A DNA stretch of 64,000 nucleotides from Intestinimonas timonensis (GCF_900626145.1 NZ_LR130816.1:597510-661509), one strand, 5' to 3'; positions 25,113 through 34,575 are shown, numbered from the stretch's first letter. Notes: a model not told the origin generated them from the letters alone. Numbers and translations: made by a program.

Positions 25113-27479
25113 TCAGCAGCAGGTGGACATGGGGTCCAGCCGGCGGATGATGTCCTGCTGGATGGCCGGGGACAGGTCCAGGAAGTTGACGAAGGTGCCG
25201 TGGATGCGCATGATATAGACCCCGTTGGGGGCGTACTTCTTGGGTTCAGCCAGAACCTTGCGCAGGGTCTCCGGGGTGGTGACGTTGACGTAGAGGTAGA
25301 AGGGGGCGCGGCCATCCACCAGGTCGTTGAAGAAGAGGGGACGGATGATGCGGTCCCGGAACTGAAGGCCCTTCTCCTCGTAGGTGCTGCCGGTGAAATA
25401 CTTGGGGTCTACGCCGAAGTGGGAGGCCACGCCGCCGTTGAATTTCCCATAGGGCAGCTTCAGGGAGGACAGGGTGCGGAAGCCCAGACCGTTGGAGGCG
25501 TCGCCGAAGAGGGGATCGATGCCGTAGTTGAGCATCTCACGGCTCTGGCGGCCGTCGGGGGTGGCCCCCACCCAGTAGCCGTAGAGCAGGTGGGTGGAGG
25601 GGGTGGCCCAGTCAGGGCGGAAGGGGTTGCCCAGGTAGTTTTTCAGGCCCCCCACCAGGTCGGATACCCGGCTGGCCAGCTCCACGGCGGCGGCGTCGGC
25701 CTCGTCGTCGTTGTTGCCGAATTTGGGGCAGCTCTGGAGATAGGCACGCAGCTCCTCGTAGCCCTCAAAGTTGCAGCGCAGGGCGGCAAGCAGGTTTTCG
25801 GCGTCCTGGGGGCGCTCCTTCAGCAGGTGCTCCACGGCCACAAAGGAGTCGGACACCACGGAGAGACCGTGGATGAGGCAGCCGGAGCCGTTGTAGCGGG
25901 TGCCCTGTTCCCGGGTATCCCGGCAGTCCACACCGGTCTCCAGTCCGCCCATGAAGCTGGACAGGAAGGGGACCCGCAGGAGAGAGATGGCCTCGGAGGC
26001 GCCGTTGGCGGCCTGGGCCATGCGCTGGGCGAAGTAGTTCAGATTCTCATAGAAGAGGGGCTTAAGCTGCTGGAGGGTCTCCAGAGCGGGGCAGTCGGAC
26101 TGAGGACCGATGGCCTTTCCGGTGATGAGGGATTTGCCGCCGGTCAGGGTCAGTTCCAGCACTTTGGCCAGATTCAGCCAGGAGTTGGTGGTGTTGCCGT
26201 TGTCCTTGCCCATGATGAGGGGCTCCTGGCAGCCTGCCACGCTGTAGTCGGGCAGATCCTCCTCGGCCACACCGTGCTCCCGCAGGGTCTCAAAGAGGGA
26301 ATCGTCATTGAAGATGGAGGGAGTCAGGCAGCCGGGGGTGAAGAAGAACCGGCCCAGCTCGGCGTAGAGGGTCTCCGGGGTATTCCGGTGCAGCTTCACA
26401 GACAGAATGGGCTGGGGCAGGTTCATCTCGTAGTAGGCATCCAGGATGGCGTAGGTCATGGGGCAAGTGAGATCTCTGCCGTCCACGTCCCGGCCGCCCA
26501 CCAGCACGTTCTGGGAGATGGCCCAGCTGCGCTCGCCCACATTGAAAAAGACCAGGAAGTGGGTGAAGAGGGCGGCGGCCTCCTCACGGCTCAGGCCGTC
26601 GGCGGCCCGGTAAGGCTCAAAGATCCGGTCGGCGTTGCCCACGGAGAAGGCGAAGGGGTTGGGGGCCTGCTCCAGGCACATGACCTCCCACAGCAGCAGG
26701 AAGGACTGCATGGCCTCGTAGGTGGTGCGGGCGCCCAGCCGGGGCACCCGGTCCAGGGTCTCCGCCATGAGGGCAAAGCGCTCCTTGGCCTCCCCCTGGG
26801 CGGCGTCGGCCTTTTCACGGGCCAGTGCGGCATAGCGCCCGGCCAGGGTCAGGGCGCAGGCCAGGGAGCGGTCCATGGCCCGCAGATTGACGGCGTGGGC
26901 CGGGTCGGTCCGGGGCAGAGCCTCGGCGATCTCCTCGCGCAGGGTCTCCAGACCCACCCGGATGGCCCGGCGGAAGTCGGGGATCAGGTGGCCGGTGACC
27001 TGCTCGATGAAGTAGGCCACCTCCTCGGTGTCCTGGGCGCAGTCGGCGTAGACCCGGGAGAGGGTCCGCACATAGTCGCTGTCGGCGGCCCGCTCCCGCT
27101 GGGCGTCGATCCGGCTCTGGGGCACCTTCTCGGTGGGGGTGGCGAAGTCATAGACCTCCAGGGGATCGCAGTAGCCCCGGAAGGACTCCACGGTGAAGGC
27201 AGGGTTGATGAGGGCGTAGCTGGCGGCGAAGGCGTCCCGCTGGGTACCGGCAAAGACGGCGTTGTCGCTGATATCCAGCGGCAGCCGTGCCACAATGGCC
27301 TCCAGCTTTTCGGCGGCGCAGGTCTCCAGGTCGGAGTGGCTTTCCTTGGCCACGTCTGTGGCAATCTCCTGGGCCAGGAACCATCCGTTGAGCACGGTCT
27401 TGGAAGTGCGTTCCTCGGCGAACAGGGCCTTGGCCAGGGCAGTAAGCTGCGCGGGGTCGTGATGAGCAAAGACATTCAT
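25113..27479 (-). CDS. Glycyl radical enzyme of unknown substrate
   Basis: 788 residues from ATG 27479. The active-site loop SVAGCQEPLI carries the thiyl Cys417 and the Glu419 found in dehydratase/lyase-type GREs rather than the Cys-Cys of pyruvate formate-lyase. The glycyl loop YIMRIHGTFVNFLDLSP holds Gly761 in an RIxG context (usual RVxGY). Length and architecture fit the PFL/PflD superfamily. Immediate neighbours are its activase and a ketose kinase inside a sugar locus, so a sugar, polyol, anhydrosugar or their phosphates are likely substrates. No characterised subtype can be assigned by eye. Oxygen-sensitive by family. Confidence 0.9.
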   Translation of the reverse strand: MNVFAHHDPAQLTALAKALFAEERTSKTVLNGWFLAQEIATDVAKESHSDLETCAAEKLEAIVARLPLDISDNAVFAGTQRDAFAASYALINPAFTVESFRGYCDPLEVYDFATPTEKVPQSRIDAQRERAADSDYVRTLSRVYADCAQDTEEVAYFIEQVTGHLIPDFRRAIRVGLETLREEIAEALPRTDPAHAVNLRAMDRSLACALTLAGRYAALAREKADAAQGEAKERFALMAETLDRVPRLGARTTYEAMQSFLLLWEVMCLEQAPNPFAFSVGNADRIFEPYRAADGLSREEAAALFTHFLVFFNVGERSWAISQNVLVGGRDVDGRDLTCPMTYAILDAYYEMNLPQPILSVKLHRNTPETLYAELGRFFFTPGCLTPSIFNDDSLFETLREHGVAEEDLPDYSVAGCQEPLIMGKDNGNTTNSWLNLAKVLELTLTGGKSLITGKAIGPQSDCPALETLQQLKPLFYENLNYFAQRMAQAANGASEAISLLRVPFLSSFMGGLETGVDCRDTREQGTRYNGSGCLIHGLSVVSDSFVAVEHLLKERPQDAENLLAALRCNFEGYEELRAYLQSCPKFGNNDDEADAAAVELASRVSDLVGGLKNYLGNPFRPDWATPSTHLLYGYWVGATPDGRQSREMLNYGIDPLFGDASNGLGFRTLSSLKLPYGKFNGGVASHFGVDPKYFTGSTYEEKGLQFRDRIIRPLFFNDLVDGRAPFYLYVNVTTPETLRKVLAEPKKYAPNGVYIMRIHGTFVNFLDLSPAIQQDIIRRLDPMSTCC

Positions 27480-27506
27480 AACAGAAACCTCCTTCAAAGC
27501 CAGATG

Positions 27507-28235
27507 TCAGGTATGTACGACACGGATGCCTTCCTCCGTTAGGATGTTCTGGAAGGTATGCACCGTTTGAGCACTGACATGGGCCTCCTCAGTCATCGTA
27601 TAAGGGAGACCAAGATCCGCGTATTTCTGCCGCCCGTACTCATGGTAGGGCAGCAGCTCCACGGTCATTTGTCCGCTGCCTTTCAGGTCCCGGAACAGCC
27701 GGGCGAAGGCCCGGGCATCCTCCGCGGTGGCGTTGAAGCCGCCGATGAGGGGGATGCGGACGGCAGGGGAGAAGCCCCGTCGGAGGGCGAGGGCCAGATG
27801 TTCCAGAGCGGGGCGGTTGGACGCGCCGGTCACCCGCTGATGGATCTCAGGGTCGTGGTGCTTACAGTCCATGATCAGGTGGTCCACAAGGGGAAAGAGC
27901 TCGGGCAGCCGCGGGTGGATCCCGTTGGTCTGCACGGCGGTGTGGATCCCCGCTGAGCGCAGCCGGGTCAGCAGGTCCAGAACGGCGTCAAGCTGCATGG
28001 TGACCTCTCCGCCGGTGAGGGTCACGCCGCCGCCATCGATGAACATGGGGCGGCAGCGCTTGGCCTCCTCACACAGAGCCTCTGTGGAGCAGAGCTTTCC
28101 GCCGGTCAAGGCCAGCCCCTCCGGATTGGAGCACCAGGGACAGCGCAGGTTGCAGCCCTGCAAATGGTAGACAAGACGGTTTCCGGGACCGTCCTGGGAG
28201 TAGTTGAAGCCTTTTTGAAAGATGGATAGTTCCAC
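27507..28235 (-). CDS. Glycyl-radical-enzyme activating enzyme (radical SAM)
   Basis: 242 residues from GTG 28235. The cluster motif GCNLRCPWCSNPE (CxxxCxxC), VTLTGGEVTMQ and LIMDCKHHDPEIHQRVTG mark the PflA family. The two-cluster ferredoxin insert is largely lacking, with only a short CSTEALCEEAKRC stretch. It inserts the glycyl radical into the GRE encoded 27 bases downstream. First gene of the operon. Confidence 0.92.
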   Translation of the reverse strand: MELSIFQKGFNYSQDGPGNRLVYHLQGCNLRCPWCSNPEGLALTGGKLCSTEALCEEAKRCRPMFIDGGGVTLTGGEVTMQLDAVLDLLTRLRSAGIHTAVQTNGIHPRLPELFPLVDHLIMDCKHHDPEIHQRVTGASNRPALEHLALALRRGFSPAVRIPLIGGFNATAEDARAFARLFRDLKGSGQMTVELLPYHEYGRQKYADLGLPYTMTEEAHVSAQTVHTFQNILTEEGIRVVHT

Positions 28236-28253
28236 AATATCGCCCCCAAAGCG

Positions 28254-28297
28254 AATATAGCAAAGTTTAGGAATTTTGTCAATCCAATTAACAAAAT
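28254..28297 (-). promoter_or_regulatory. Promoter and operator of the activase-GRE-kinase operon
   Basis: Minus strand TTGACA (28282-28277), 17-bp spacer, TATATT (28259-28254). The -35 lies inside an inverted repeat, ATTTTGTCAA (28273-28282), TCCAA, TTAACAAAAT (28288-28297), nine of ten positions complementary. A similar site is at 31821-31848. Confidence 0.8.
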
Positions 28298-28310
28298 AGC
28301 TGATTAGAAA

Positions 28311-28339
28311 TTGACAAACCTCCGCGCAGAGGATATGAT
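28311..28339 (+). promoter_or_regulatory. Promoter of the manA-like/ROK operon
   Basis: TTGACA (28311-28316), 17-bp spacer, TATGAT (28334-28339), divergent from the GRE promoter. The shared operator is just upstream. Confidence 0.8.
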
Positions 28340-28454
28340 GTCATCGTGCATGATTTGAAAGAACAGGCGGGCGTCCCTCTGGGCGGAGGGACCGGAAAAC
28401 CGGTGCGGAAGGATATTGGGGACCGTACGCCGCCGCATATAGGAGGGATTGAGC

Positions 28455-29507
28455 ATGACGATGCCAATTTGGGAACGGCCGGTGTTTTTTGAGCGGAATC
28501 GGGTCTTCCGGGTCTATCTGGGCGGAAAGCTGTTCGGAGACTTTTTGGGGGATGCGCCGGAGGATGGTTTCTACCCGGAGGAGTGGATCGCATCCTCTGT
28601 ACATGCCCTGAACGCCGACAGCAAGGACTCCCTGGAGGGGATCTCCATCGTGGAGGGAACGGACCGCCTGCCCTTCAGCCAGCTGCTGGAGGAGCACCGG
28701 GAGGCCTGCCTGGGCCAGAGGGAGAACCTGGGCGTCCTGGTCAAGTTCCTGGACAGCGCCATTCGCCTTCCCATGCAGGTACATCCCACCAGGGCGTTTT
28801 CCAGACAGTACTTCCACAGCCCCTATGGGAAGGCCGAGTCCTGGGTGATCCTGGCCACCCGTCCCGATGCCTGCATTTACTATGGCTTTTCCCGGAAGGT
28901 GAGCAGGGAGGAGTTCGAGGCGGCGGTAGACCGCTCCGAACAGGACAAGTCCTGCATGACGGAGTTTGTCAACCGTGTCCCGGTAAAGCCGGGAGACGTA
29001 TTCTTTGTCCCCGCCGGGGTCATCCACGCCATCGGCGCGGGATGCCTGCTACTGGAGGCCCAGGAGCCTACAGACTTCACGGTGCAGCCGGAGCACTGGT
29101 GCGGGGACTACCACCTCAACGACCACGAGATGTATCTGGGTTTGTCCAGAGAGGTGGCCGGGGCCTGCTTTGACTATGACCGCTATGGTCAGGAGGTGCT
29201 GGACCAGGGGAAGATCACGCCCACCGTGCTCGCTCAAAACCAGGCTGCCACGGTGGATCGCCTCATTGGGCCTGCCCAGACGGACTGCTTCACGGTGGAC
29301 CGCCTGCGCCTGAGCGGCACAGAGCTCTACACCCTGGAGGAGGGCGCCGCCGTCTATATCGCTGTGGCGGGCAGCGGCAGTGTGCGCTGCGGGGACTTCT
29401 CCCACGACGTAAGCAAAGGCGGGTACTTCTTCCTTCCTGCAGCCGCCGCCGGCAAGACCGTAGTGGAGGGTGCGCTGGAGCTGGTGTGCTGCAAGGGCGG
29501 CAGATAG
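28455..29507 (+). CDS. Class I mannose-6-phosphate isomerase-like protein
   Basis: 350 residues from ATG 28455 (AGGAGG 8 bases upstream). Cupin metal site: QVHPTRAFSRQYF with Gln/His and later FVPAGVIHAIGAGCLLLEAQEPTDFTVQPEHW. The family interconverts mannose-6-P and fructose-6-P with Zn. The C-terminal cupin (AGSGSVRCGDFSHDVSKGGYFFLPAAA) is present. In this locus it may act on another aldose phosphate. First gene of a two-gene operon with the ROK regulator. Confidence 0.85.
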   Translation: MTMPIWERPVFFERNRVFRVYLGGKLFGDFLGDAPEDGFYPEEWIASSVHALNADSKDSLEGISIVEGTDRLPFSQLLEEHREACLGQRENLGVLVKFLDSAIRLPMQVHPTRAFSRQYFHSPYGKAESWVILATRPDACIYYGFSRKVSREEFEAAVDRSEQDKSCMTEFVNRVPVKPGDVFFVPAGVIHAIGAGCLLLEAQEPTDFTVQPEHWCGDYHLNDHEMYLGLSREVAGACFDYDRYGQEVLDQGKITPTVLAQNQAATVDRLIGPAQTDCFTVDRLRLSGTELYTLEEGAAVYIAVAGSGSVRCGDFSHDVSKGGYFFLPAAAAGKTVVEGALELVCCKGGR

Positions 29508-29519
29508 GTTGGGTGGCTT

Positions 29520-30632
29520 ATGCCAAAGGTACGCAACGCGGAGTACACCAAGGAATATAACCGCAAGGTGGTTTTGCGCCTGCTGCGGTCCCACCCGGCC
29601 AGCCGGGCGGAGCTGGCCAGGCTGACCGGCCTGACCAGGGCGGCTACCTCGCTCATTGCCAACGAGCTGCTGGCCGACGGTGTGATCCGGGAGCTGGCGC
29701 CGGAGATCGTGGGCCGGGGCCGCAGTGTGATCCCCCTTGCCATCTGCCCCGACAAATATTATGCCATCAGCGTCTGCCTGGAGCGCGACGTCTGTGAGGT
29801 GGGGCTGTGTGACTTCTCCGGAGACCCCGTCGTCTGCCGCAAGGTGCCCGCCCACGGAGACCCTCTGGCCGAGGTCATCGCCCAGATCGAGCGGCTGCTG
29901 GCGGAACATGACAGGAGCCGGGTGCTGGGCATCGGGATCAGCTCCCCGGGTCCTCTGGATTCGGAGCGAGGCGCTATCCTCAATCCGCCCCGCTTTCCCC
30001 AGTGGCACGGTGTGGAAGTGGCGCCCAAGCTCTCCAAGTGGTTCTCTCTGCCGGCCTATCTGGAGAACAATGCCATGGCCCTGGCCATGCACCAGCACCG
30101 GCTGGGCACCAGCGAGGATTTCCTCCTGATGCTGGTGGATCAGGGCGGCATCGGCGGCGGGATCGTCACCCGGGGGAAGCCTCTCTACGGGTCCCGGCAC
30201 TTCAACTGCGAGTTGGGTCATGCCTCCATCCGGTATGACGGACGGCTGTGCGAGTGCGGGAACCGGGGGTGCCTGGAGGCCTACGCCTCCATTCCCAATC
30301 TGCTCCGGGGAACCTCCTTCCCGGACTGGTCCTCCCTGATTGACGCCTACGGGACCGACCCGGAGGCCAAAAAGCTGATCCAGCGGGAGGCCATGTATCT
30401 GGCCACGGGGATTGTCAACATGGTCAGTCTGGTCAACGTGGATACCATCTACCTGGCAGGCGATATCCGCTACGGCTTCTCCATCCTGGCCGACTATCTG
30501 GACCTGGAGCTGGCGGGCCGGAGCCTGCTGCAAAAAAATCGGTTCATCCAGGTGCTGCCGGCGGATTTCCGCAGCGACGTCAAGGTCGTGGCCGCGGCCG
30601 ACATCGCATTTTCCAGGTTCCTGGAGGTATAA
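29520..30632 (+). CDS. ROK-family transcriptional regulator
   Basis: 370 residues. The N-terminal winged HTH (ASRAELARLTGLTRAATSLIANELLADGVI) is fused to a ROK sugar-kinase-like domain with GIGISSPGPLD, VDQGGIGGGIV and the zinc motif ELGHASIRYDGRLCECGNRGCLEAYAS. NagC/XylR-type ROK regulators bind AT-rich palindromes and release them on binding a sugar or sugar phosphate. It is the obvious candidate to read the operators at 28273-28297 and 31821-31848. Confidence 0.9.
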   Translation: MPKVRNAEYTKEYNRKVVLRLLRSHPASRAELARLTGLTRAATSLIANELLADGVIRELAPEIVGRGRSVIPLAICPDKYYAISVCLERDVCEVGLCDFSGDPVVCRKVPAHGDPLAEVIAQIERLLAEHDRSRVLGIGISSPGPLDSERGAILNPPRFPQWHGVEVAPKLSKWFSLPAYLENNAMALAMHQHRLGTSEDFLLMLVDQGGIGGGIVTRGKPLYGSRHFNCELGHASIRYDGRLCECGNRGCLEAYASIPNLLRGTSFPDWSSLIDAYGTDPEAKKLIQREAMYLATGIVNMVSLVNVDTIYLAGDIRYGFSILADYLDLELAGRSLLQKNRFIQVLPADFRSDVKVVAAADIAFSRFLEV

Positions 30633-30634
30633 AA

Positions 30635-30674
30635 GACCACCGGCGGTTCCGCTGTTGCGGAACCGCCGGTGGTC
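30635..30674 (+). terminator. Terminator after the ROK gene
   Basis: Perfect 18-bp stem GACCACCGGCGGTTCCGC with a 4-nt loop, then TTTT. Confidence 0.92.
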
Positions 30675-30679
30675 TTTTC

Positions 30680-30719
30680 AGCCTTTGGAAACAGCCATAA
30701 ACAGCTGTTTCCAAAGGCT
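30680..30719. terminator. Second convergent terminator (aldose epimerase side)
   Basis: Perfect 16-bp stem AGCCTTTGGAAACAGC (30680-30695) / GCTGTTTCCAAAGGCT (30704-30719), directly beyond the stop of the minus-strand epimerase gene. Confidence 0.85.
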
Positions 30720-30727
30720 CGTCTTTT

Positions 30728-31597
30728 TTAAAAGCAGTGCAGGGACCAGGTGACCTCGAAGGTCTTGCCCGCCGGCAGGGACAGCAGATCCGGCTGTGTG
30801 GCCAGATCCTCCACGATCCCTTTGCGGGAGGGCAGAGAGGACCAGGGTTCCAGACACACATAGGGGGCGTCGGTGCGGGGACGGTGCCACAGCCCCAGGT
30901 AGGGCAGGCCGCCGGTAAAGAGGGTGACCCCGTGGCGACCTCCGGGCGCGCGCAGCGTCACCTGGGAGGGGGCGTGGGAAAGAACGATGGCGTCATCATC
31001 AAAAAGACCGTGTTCCAGTGGCAGGACGTGGTTCCTCAGCGGGAAGGGCAGCCGCTCCCCGGTGGGGAAACAGTCGGGAGAAAAGATCTCACGCCAGGGG
31101 GCGCTGTCGGGAGGGAACTCCAGAACATAGTCGGTAAAGTCCAGCCCTTTCTCCAGGGGCACCCGGATACCGGGATGCCCTCCCAGGCCGAAGTACATGG
31201 TCCCGTCTCCACGGTTCTCCACCGTAAAAGTCACATGGAGCTGATCGTCCTCCAGGGCATAGGTAATGGAAAAACGGAAGGAAAAGGGGTACGTGGTCAG
31301 CAACTCAGGCGTGCTCTCCAGGGTGAAGCACATCCGGTCCTCTGCGCACTGACGGCAGGAAAACATGGACGTGGGCGCGAAGCCGTGGATGGGAAGGGAG
31401 TAGCTCCGCCCTCCAAGGGTGTAGCGTCCCTCCGTCAGCCGCGCCACATAGGGGAAGATATTGGGCGCCCGGTCCTCCCAATAGGCGGGGTCGCCCTGCC
31501 AGAGGTATTCGGTCCCGTCGGCGCCGCGGATGGACTGCAGCTCGGCGCCCCGGGCGGCTGCCCGCACGGTCAGGCAGCGGTTTCTGATCTCAAACAT
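30728..31597 (-). CDS. Aldose 1-epimerase-family protein
   Basis: 289 residues from ATG 31597 (AAGGAG 8 bases upstream), preferred over the far start at 31678. Motifs: ELQSIRGADGTEYLWQGDPAYWEDRAPNIFPYVARL (Arg/Asn sugar contact), LPIHGFAP with the catalytic His, FGLGGHPGIRVPL and the C-terminal YVCLEPWSSLP glutamate. It interconverts anomers of an aldose, or of a hexose-6-P in YeaD-type members. Separate minus-strand unit in the sugar locus. Confidence 0.88.
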   Translation of the reverse strand: MFEIRNRCLTVRAAARGAELQSIRGADGTEYLWQGDPAYWEDRAPNIFPYVARLTEGRYTLGGRSYSLPIHGFAPTSMFSCRQCAEDRMCFTLESTPELLTTYPFSFRFSITYALEDDQLHVTFTVENRGDGTMYFGLGGHPGIRVPLEKGLDFTDYVLEFPPDSAPWREIFSPDCFPTGERLPFPLRNHVLPLEHGLFDDDAIVLSHAPSQVTLRAPGGRHGVTLFTGGLPYLGLWHRPRTDAPYVCLEPWSSLPSRKGIVEDLATQPDLLSLPAGKTFEVTWSLHCF

Positions 31598-31669
31598 CAC
31601 GACAACTCCTTGACTGAGCAGATGATGCCGCCGGCGCGCCGACGGCGGATATCTTCGGTGTTTGGTATC

Positions 31670-31697
31670 ATTATACAAAATTATTTTTGTTTTGCAA
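31670..31697 (-). promoter_or_regulatory. Promoter of the aldose epimerase gene
   Basis: Minus strand TTGCAA (31697-31692), 16-bp spacer, TATAAT (31675-31670). An ACAAAATTATTTTTGT-like imperfect palindrome covers the spacer. Confidence 0.65.
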
Positions 31698-31820
31698 GAT
31701 GCGCCTCCGGACCGCGGGAGGCTAAAAATGGGGAAAAATCGTAAAACTATCGTAAATAATCAACAAAAGTAAAGCCTTATATTTATATAAATGTATCGGA
31801 AATGTGAGATGGAGGGCGAA

Positions 31821-31865
31821 ATATTTGTCAATTGACTTGACGAAATATGAAATACCGTTTATAGT
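31821..31865 (+). promoter_or_regulatory. Promoter and operator of the sugar ABC/isomerase/kinase operon
   Basis: Inverted repeat ATATTTGTCAA (31821-31831), TTGAC, TTGACGAAATAT (31837-31848). Its right arm includes the -35 (TTGACG 31837-31842); the -10 is TATAGT (31860-31865), 17-bp spacer. Half-sites and the 5-bp centre match the site at 28273-28297. Confidence 0.8.
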
Positions 31866-31965
31866 ATACATAAATGAAAAACAGGTGTTGAAAAGGCTGC
31901 TGCCTGCGGGGAGCGGACGCCGCGGCATTTGCTGCGCCAGTACCAAGAGAGGGGTTGAACAGTGA

Positions 31966-33489
31966 ATGGGTGAGACCATCGTCTCAATGAATGGCATCTG
32001 CAAATATTTTCCCGGCGTCAAAGCGCTGGACAATGTGCAGTTTGAACTGCGCTCCGGTGAGGTCATGGCCCTGCTGGGCGAAAACGGCGCGGGAAAGTCC
32101 ACGCTGATGAAGATCCTCAGCGGCGTCTATACCAGAGATGCCGGAACAATGGATATCTTTGGAAAACCCTACGGAGATCTTTTGCCGAAACAGGCTCAGC
32201 AGGTGGGCGTGGCCATCATTCACCAGGAACTGAACATGTGTCCCCACCTTACGGTAACGGAGAACATGTTTCTGGGCCGGGAGATCCAGCGAGGGCTGTG
32301 CGTCGACAAGCGGGCCATGGAAAAGGCCGCCGAACAAATCTTGTCGGAACTGAAGATCGACATATCCCCCACAGACCGGGTAGGCGACCTCCCCGTGTCC
32401 AAGCAGCAGATGGTGGAGATCGCCAAGGCCCTCTCCATCAAGGCCCGTATCCTCATCATGGATGAGCCCACCTCGGCTTTGACCGCCAAGGAGATCGACG
32501 AGCTGTTCCGCATCATCCGCAAGCTCCGGGAGGACGGCTGCGGCATCGTCTATATCTCCCACCGGCTGGAGGAGCTCCAGCACATCGTGGACCGGGTCAC
32601 CATCATGCGGGACGGCCAGTACATTATGACGGCAAACTTCCAGGACCTGACCATGGACCAGATCATCACCAACATGGTGGGCCGGGAGATCAAGGAGAAG
32701 TTCCCCCGGGTGGAATGCCCCAGAGGGGAGAAGGTCTTTGAGGTGCGCCACCTCAACGCGGGCCGTCTGGTCCGGGACGTCAGCTTCAGCGTCTATGCCG
32801 GAGAGATCGTGGGCATCGCCGGGCTGATGGGCGCCGGGCGTACCGAGACCACCCGGGCCATCTTCGGCGTGGACCCCAGAACCAGCGGAGAAATCCTGCT
32901 GGACGGAAAACCCATCTCCTGCAAAAATCCCAGACAATCCATCCAGTCGGGCGTGGTGCTCATCCCGGAGGACCGGAAGAAGGACGGACTGTGTACCAAG
33001 CTGCCCATCCGTAAGAACATCGCCCTGCCCAATCTGGATCTGCTGTGCAACAAGTTCGGCGTCATCAGCTCCCGCAAGGAGAGTGAGATGTGCGACAAGG
33101 CCGTGGCCGACCTGCGCATCAAGACCCCCAGTGTGGAGGTGAACGCCAGCACCCTTTCCGGCGGCAACCAGCAGAAGGTGGTGGTGGGCAAATGGCTGGC
33201 CCGGAAGTCCCGGGTGGTCATTTTTGATGAGCCCACCCGCGGCATCGACGTGGCTGCAAAGGTCGAGATCTACAACATCATGAACCAGCTCAAGCAGCAG
33301 GGCATCGCCGTGATCTGTGTCTCCTCGGAGCTCCCGGAGGTCATGGGCATCGCCGACCGGATCCTCGTCATGTGCGACGGGCGCATCACCGGCGAGGTCA
33401 TGGCCAAGGAGACCACCCAGAGTGAGATCCTGACCCTGGCAACCCAGTTTGAAAACAAATTTACGGTCGCTGCCGCAGAGGAGGAATAA
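31966..33489 (+). CDS. Sugar ABC transporter, double ATPase (RbsA/MglA type)
   Basis: 507 residues with two ABC modules. The first has Walker A GENGAGKST, the VSKQQMVEIAKAL signature region and DEPTSALT. The second has a degenerate loop GLMGAGRTE but LSGGNQQKVVVGKWL and DEPTRGID. This is the layout of ribose/galactose-type importers. It energises the permease at 33495 with the binding protein at 34576. First gene of the operon. Confidence 0.93.
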   Translation: MGETIVSMNGICKYFPGVKALDNVQFELRSGEVMALLGENGAGKSTLMKILSGVYTRDAGTMDIFGKPYGDLLPKQAQQVGVAIIHQELNMCPHLTVTENMFLGREIQRGLCVDKRAMEKAAEQILSELKIDISPTDRVGDLPVSKQQMVEIAKALSIKARILIMDEPTSALTAKEIDELFRIIRKLREDGCGIVYISHRLEELQHIVDRVTIMRDGQYIMTANFQDLTMDQIITNMVGREIKEKFPRVECPRGEKVFEVRHLNAGRLVRDVSFSVYAGEIVGIAGLMGAGRTETTRAIFGVDPRTSGEILLDGKPISCKNPRQSIQSGVVLIPEDRKKDGLCTKLPIRKNIALPNLDLLCNKFGVISSRKESEMCDKAVADLRIKTPSVEVNASTLSGGNQQKVVVGKWLARKSRVVIFDEPTRGIDVAAKVEIYNIMNQLKQQGIAVICVSSELPEVMGIADRILVMCDGRITGEVMAKETTQSEILTLATQFENKFTVAAAEEE

Positions 33490-33494
33490 AACCT

Positions 33495-34508
33495 ATGAAT
33501 ACGCTCACGCAGAGATCCAACAAACTTCGCGCGACCCAGGGGCTGGGCGCGGCAATGATCGCCTTCGGGGGCTGGATCGTGCTGTACATCGCCTTCGGCA
33601 TCATCAATCCACAGATTCTGACCATGGGCAATCTGATGAACCTGCTGCGGTCCATGGCAAAGTACCTGCTGGTCGGTATCGGGCAGAGCGTGATCCTCAT
33701 CACCGGCAACATCGACCTCTCCATCGGTTCCGTGGTGGCCACCAGCGCCATGATCTCCGCCACCATGATGTCCAAGGGCATTGCCGCCCCTCTGGCCGTC
33801 CTGACCGCGCTGGTCTGCTGCCTGCTCTTCGGCCTCATCAACGGTATCCTGGTGGGCAAGTTCAAGCTGCCCCCCTTCATCGCCACCCTGGGCACCATGT
33901 TCTGCGCCCGCGGCACTGCCTACATGGTCAACGGCAACCGCAACACCGATGCCATCGCCTCCGGTATCGGCAAGGAGGCCGGTGAGGCATTCCAGAACTT
34001 CTTCTACTACGGAAAGACCCTGGGCATTTACAACGCCTTCTGGATCGCCTTCCTGATCTTCCTGGTGGTCTTCTTCCTGATGAGCAAGACCAAGACCGGA
34101 CGCCACATCTACGCCATCGGCTCCAATGTGGACGCGGCCAAGCTGTCGGGCGTCAACGTCTTCGCCACCGTGACCAAGTCTTATCTCATCAGCGCCTTCT
34201 GCGCCTTCGTGGTGGGCCTCATCCTCTGCGCCCAGGCCAGCATGGGCAACATGGAGGCCGGCACCAGCTATGAGATGTACGGCGTGGCCGCCGGCGTCAT
34301 CGGCGGCGTCTCCCCCCTGGGCGGCACCGGTCTGCTGCTGGGCACCTTCGCCGGCGCCGGCGTGTGGCAGACCCTGGAGAACGGCCTGGGCATCATCGGC
34401 GCCCCTGTGGGCCTGCAGCGTATCGTCATCGGCGTCATCGTTGTGGCCGCCGTGCTGGTGGACGTGGTGGTCCGGCAGGGCATCGGCGCCAAGAAGGCCA
34501 AGGCCTGA
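33495..34508 (+). CDS. Sugar ABC transporter permease (RbsC type)
   Basis: 337 residues, eight or more hydrophobic segments. Family motifs: LMNLLRSMAKYLLVGIGQSVILITGNIDLSIGS, PFIATLGTMFCARG and AAGVIGGVSPLGGTGLLLGTFAGAGVWQTLENGL. Begins 5 bases after the ATPase stop. Membrane pore of the importer, probably a homodimer. Confidence 0.93.
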   Translation: MNTLTQRSNKLRATQGLGAAMIAFGGWIVLYIAFGIINPQILTMGNLMNLLRSMAKYLLVGIGQSVILITGNIDLSIGSVVATSAMISATMMSKGIAAPLAVLTALVCCLLFGLINGILVGKFKLPPFIATLGTMFCARGTAYMVNGNRNTDAIASGIGKEAGEAFQNFFYYGKTLGIYNAFWIAFLIFLVVFFLMSKTKTGRHIYAIGSNVDAAKLSGVNVFATVTKSYLISAFCAFVVGLILCAQASMGNMEAGTSYEMYGVAAGVIGGVSPLGGTGLLLGTFAGAGVWQTLENGLGIIGAPVGLQRIVIGVIVVAAVLVDVVVRQGIGAKKAKA

Positions 34509-34575
34509 AGCATTTGACGGTAATGAGCGCGCTGGCGCTTGTTATAAATCACACACAAACAAGGAGGATCTGAAA

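Noticed and set aside
25017..27542. 841-residue frame opposite the glycyl radical enzyme
   Set aside because: Mirror of the GRE coding strand with repetitive Gly/Val/Gln/His content; also overlaps the kinase and operon spacer.
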